The notes under the pieces: generated by a model
The model's input: only the letters and a program-made list of their open reading frames with translations
Databases searched by the model: none
What the model was told of the DNA's origin: nothing
Made by a program: the position numbers and the translations under genes
Assembly: GCA_002407845.1 (NCBI GenBank)
Contig: DHPK01000010.1
Location: forward strand, 1 to 7,007
From: Leptolinea sp. UBA5366
Lineage (GTDB): Bacteria; Chloroflexota; Anaerolineae; Anaerolineales; Anaerolineaceae
DNA: 7,007 bases
Reading direction: 5' to 3'
In this document: positions 6,119 through 7,007 of the stretch, in pieces
Position numbering within the stretch: position 1 is the stretch's first letter
Layout of the letters: each line of letters opens with the position of its first letter

Positions 6119-6153
6119 AAAAAAATCCCACGCTGGAAAACGCGGGATTTTTT
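6119..6153 (-). terminator. Factor-independent terminator of metK, possibly working both ways
   Basis: A 13-pair stem (arms 6120-6132 and 6141-6153, one mismatch that is a G-U pair on the minus-strand RNA) closes an 8-base loop. On the minus strand, the metK direction, the stem runs into seven Us (opposite the A-run at 6119-6125) and then another U-rich stretch. It begins 38 bases after the metK stop. On the plus strand six Ts also follow the stem, so it could stop transcripts from the left as well. Confidence 0.88.
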
Positions 6154-6191
6154 GTTATTAGAGCATTAATTCAAGCAAGGATTGGACAAAC

Positions 6192-7007
6192 TTACAGCCC
6201 GGCTGCCTTCCGCAGTGTATCGACCATGTCGAGTTTTTCCCAGGTAAAATCAGCGTCTTCTCTGCCAAAGTGACCATAATTGGTCGTCTTCTGATAGATC
6301 GGGCGGCGCAAATCGAGCTTCTTGATGATCGCCCCCGGCCGCAGGTCAAAACTATCTTGAATGATCTTGCTGATTTTATCATCCGCGATCTTGCCGGTGC
6401 CGAACGTTTCAGCGCTGACGCTGATCGGTTTCGCAACGCCGATGGCATAAGAAAGCTGGATTTCACAGCGGTCAGCCAACCCGGCTGCTACGACATTCTT
6501 CGCGACCCAGCGCGCGGCATAGCTGGCGGAACGATCCACTTTCGTGCAGTCCTTCCCGCTGAAACAACCGCCGCCATGGCGTCCCATCCCGCCGTAGGTG
6601 TCGACAATGATTTTCCGTCCGGTCAAACCGGAATCGCCCTGCGGACCGCCGACAATGAATTCACCGGTCGGATTGACGTAAATTTTAAGCTGGTCATCAA
6701 CGAGTTCTTTCGGAAGCACCGGGTCGATCACATGTTTGCGAATTTCGGCTTCAATCTCGTCATGCTTATCCCGCATGGCTGCGGAATGCTGGGTGCTGAT
6801 CACAACCGTGTCAATGCGTTTCGGTTTCCCGTAAGCGTATTCAATCGTCACTTGGCTCTTGCCGTCAGGATAAGCCCAGGGCAGCGTGCCGTTCTTGCGG
6901 ACTTCTGTCAGCCGTTCAGCCAGACGATGCGCCAGATATGCCGGCAGCGGCATGTAAACCGGGGTTTCGTTGCAGGCAAAGCCGAACATCATTCCCTGAT
7001 CGCCGGC
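6192..7007 (-). CDS. metK: S-adenosylmethionine synthetase, C-terminal part (runs off right edge)
   Basis: MetK makes S-adenosylmethionine from methionine and ATP, with release of phosphate and pyrophosphate, in the cytoplasm. The reading frame is open to the right edge. It starts with AGDQGMMFGFACNET, the conserved glycine-rich loop (GAGDQG) about one third into the protein. The 271 visible residues include VRKNGTLPW (36-44), STQHS (71-75), NPTGEFIVGGPQGDSGLTGRK (112-132), the DTYGG segment (136-140), the triphosphate-binding GGGCFSGKDCTKVDRS (145-160), SYAIGVA (186-192) and the C-terminal YGHFGRE (244-250). The usual length is about 385-400, so roughly 120 N-terminal residues lie outside the window. 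The catalytic Lys and Asp of the SGKDxxKVD loop are kept. Two positions that are usually Ala and Pro in that loop are Cys here. A strong terminator follows the stop. Any SAM riboswitch would lie beyond the right edge. Confidence 0.97.
   Translation of the reverse strand, partial: AGDQGMMFGFACNETPVYMPLPAYLAHRLAERLTEVRKNGTLPWAYPDGKSQVTIEYAYGKPKRIDTVVISTQHSAAMRDKHDEIEAEIRKHVIDPVLPKELVDDQLKIYVNPTGEFIVGGPQGDSGLTGRKIIVDTYGGMGRHGGGCFSGKDCTKVDRSASYAARWVAKNVVAAGLADRCEIQLSYAIGVAKPISVSAETFGTGKIADDKISKIIQDSFDLRPGAIIKKLDLRRPIYQKTTNYGHFGREDADFTWEKLDMVDTLRKAAGL

Noticed and set aside
5924..6273. Two short plus-strand frames in and beyond the gap before metK
   Set aside because: They lack ribosome sites and recognisable motifs, and the longer one runs through the metK terminator and into the antisense of metK.

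Overview
The window is a stretch of bacterial chromosome with roughly even base composition and eight protein genes, two of them cut by the window edges. Purine-rich AAAGGAG/AGGAGG ribosome sites, a clade-type catalase, a YbaK protein with the GGVCPF motif and a DUF3788 protein suggest a Bacillota-type (Firmicute) bacterium. An Erysipelotrichia- or Clostridia-like lineage is a guess from protein flavour only and was not tested by any search. There are no tRNAs, rRNAs, insertion sequences, phage genes or CRISPR repeats.

Left part (1-859): the first 144 residues of a heme catalase run leftwards off the edge. Head-to-head with it is a small HxlR-type winged-helix regulator. The 116-base gap between them holds a catalase promoter (TTGTTT, 17-base spacer, TAGAAT) whose -35 box touches an 18-base inverted repeat. 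This looks like a regulator/operator/catalase switch, and it is the most interesting regulatory arrangement in the window.

Middle-left (856-3982, minus strand): three genes read in the same direction, with gaps of 56 and 40 bases and no visible terminator. They are a long beta-lactamase-fold serine hydrolase with an unrecognised C-terminal region, a SIR2 NAD-dependent deacylase, and a YbaK-type trans-editing deacylase. They may form one transcript. Its last stop codon overlaps the stop of the HxlR gene from the other strand.

Middle-right (4251-5894): an exported PQQ-dependent aldose sugar dehydrogenase homologue (YliI/Asd type), divergent from the hydrolase. It is followed tail-to-tail, 6 bases later, by a DUF3788 protein on the minus strand.

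Right part (5895-7007): a gene-poor gap, a strong factor-independent terminator, and the C-terminal 271 residues of S-adenosylmethionine synthetase, which enters from the right edge. Most of this is ordinary housekeeping and accessory content. I see no multi-gene defence or mobile system. The candidates for something new are the catalase control region, the extra domain of the hydrolase, and a PQQ enzyme in an apparently Gram-positive setting.
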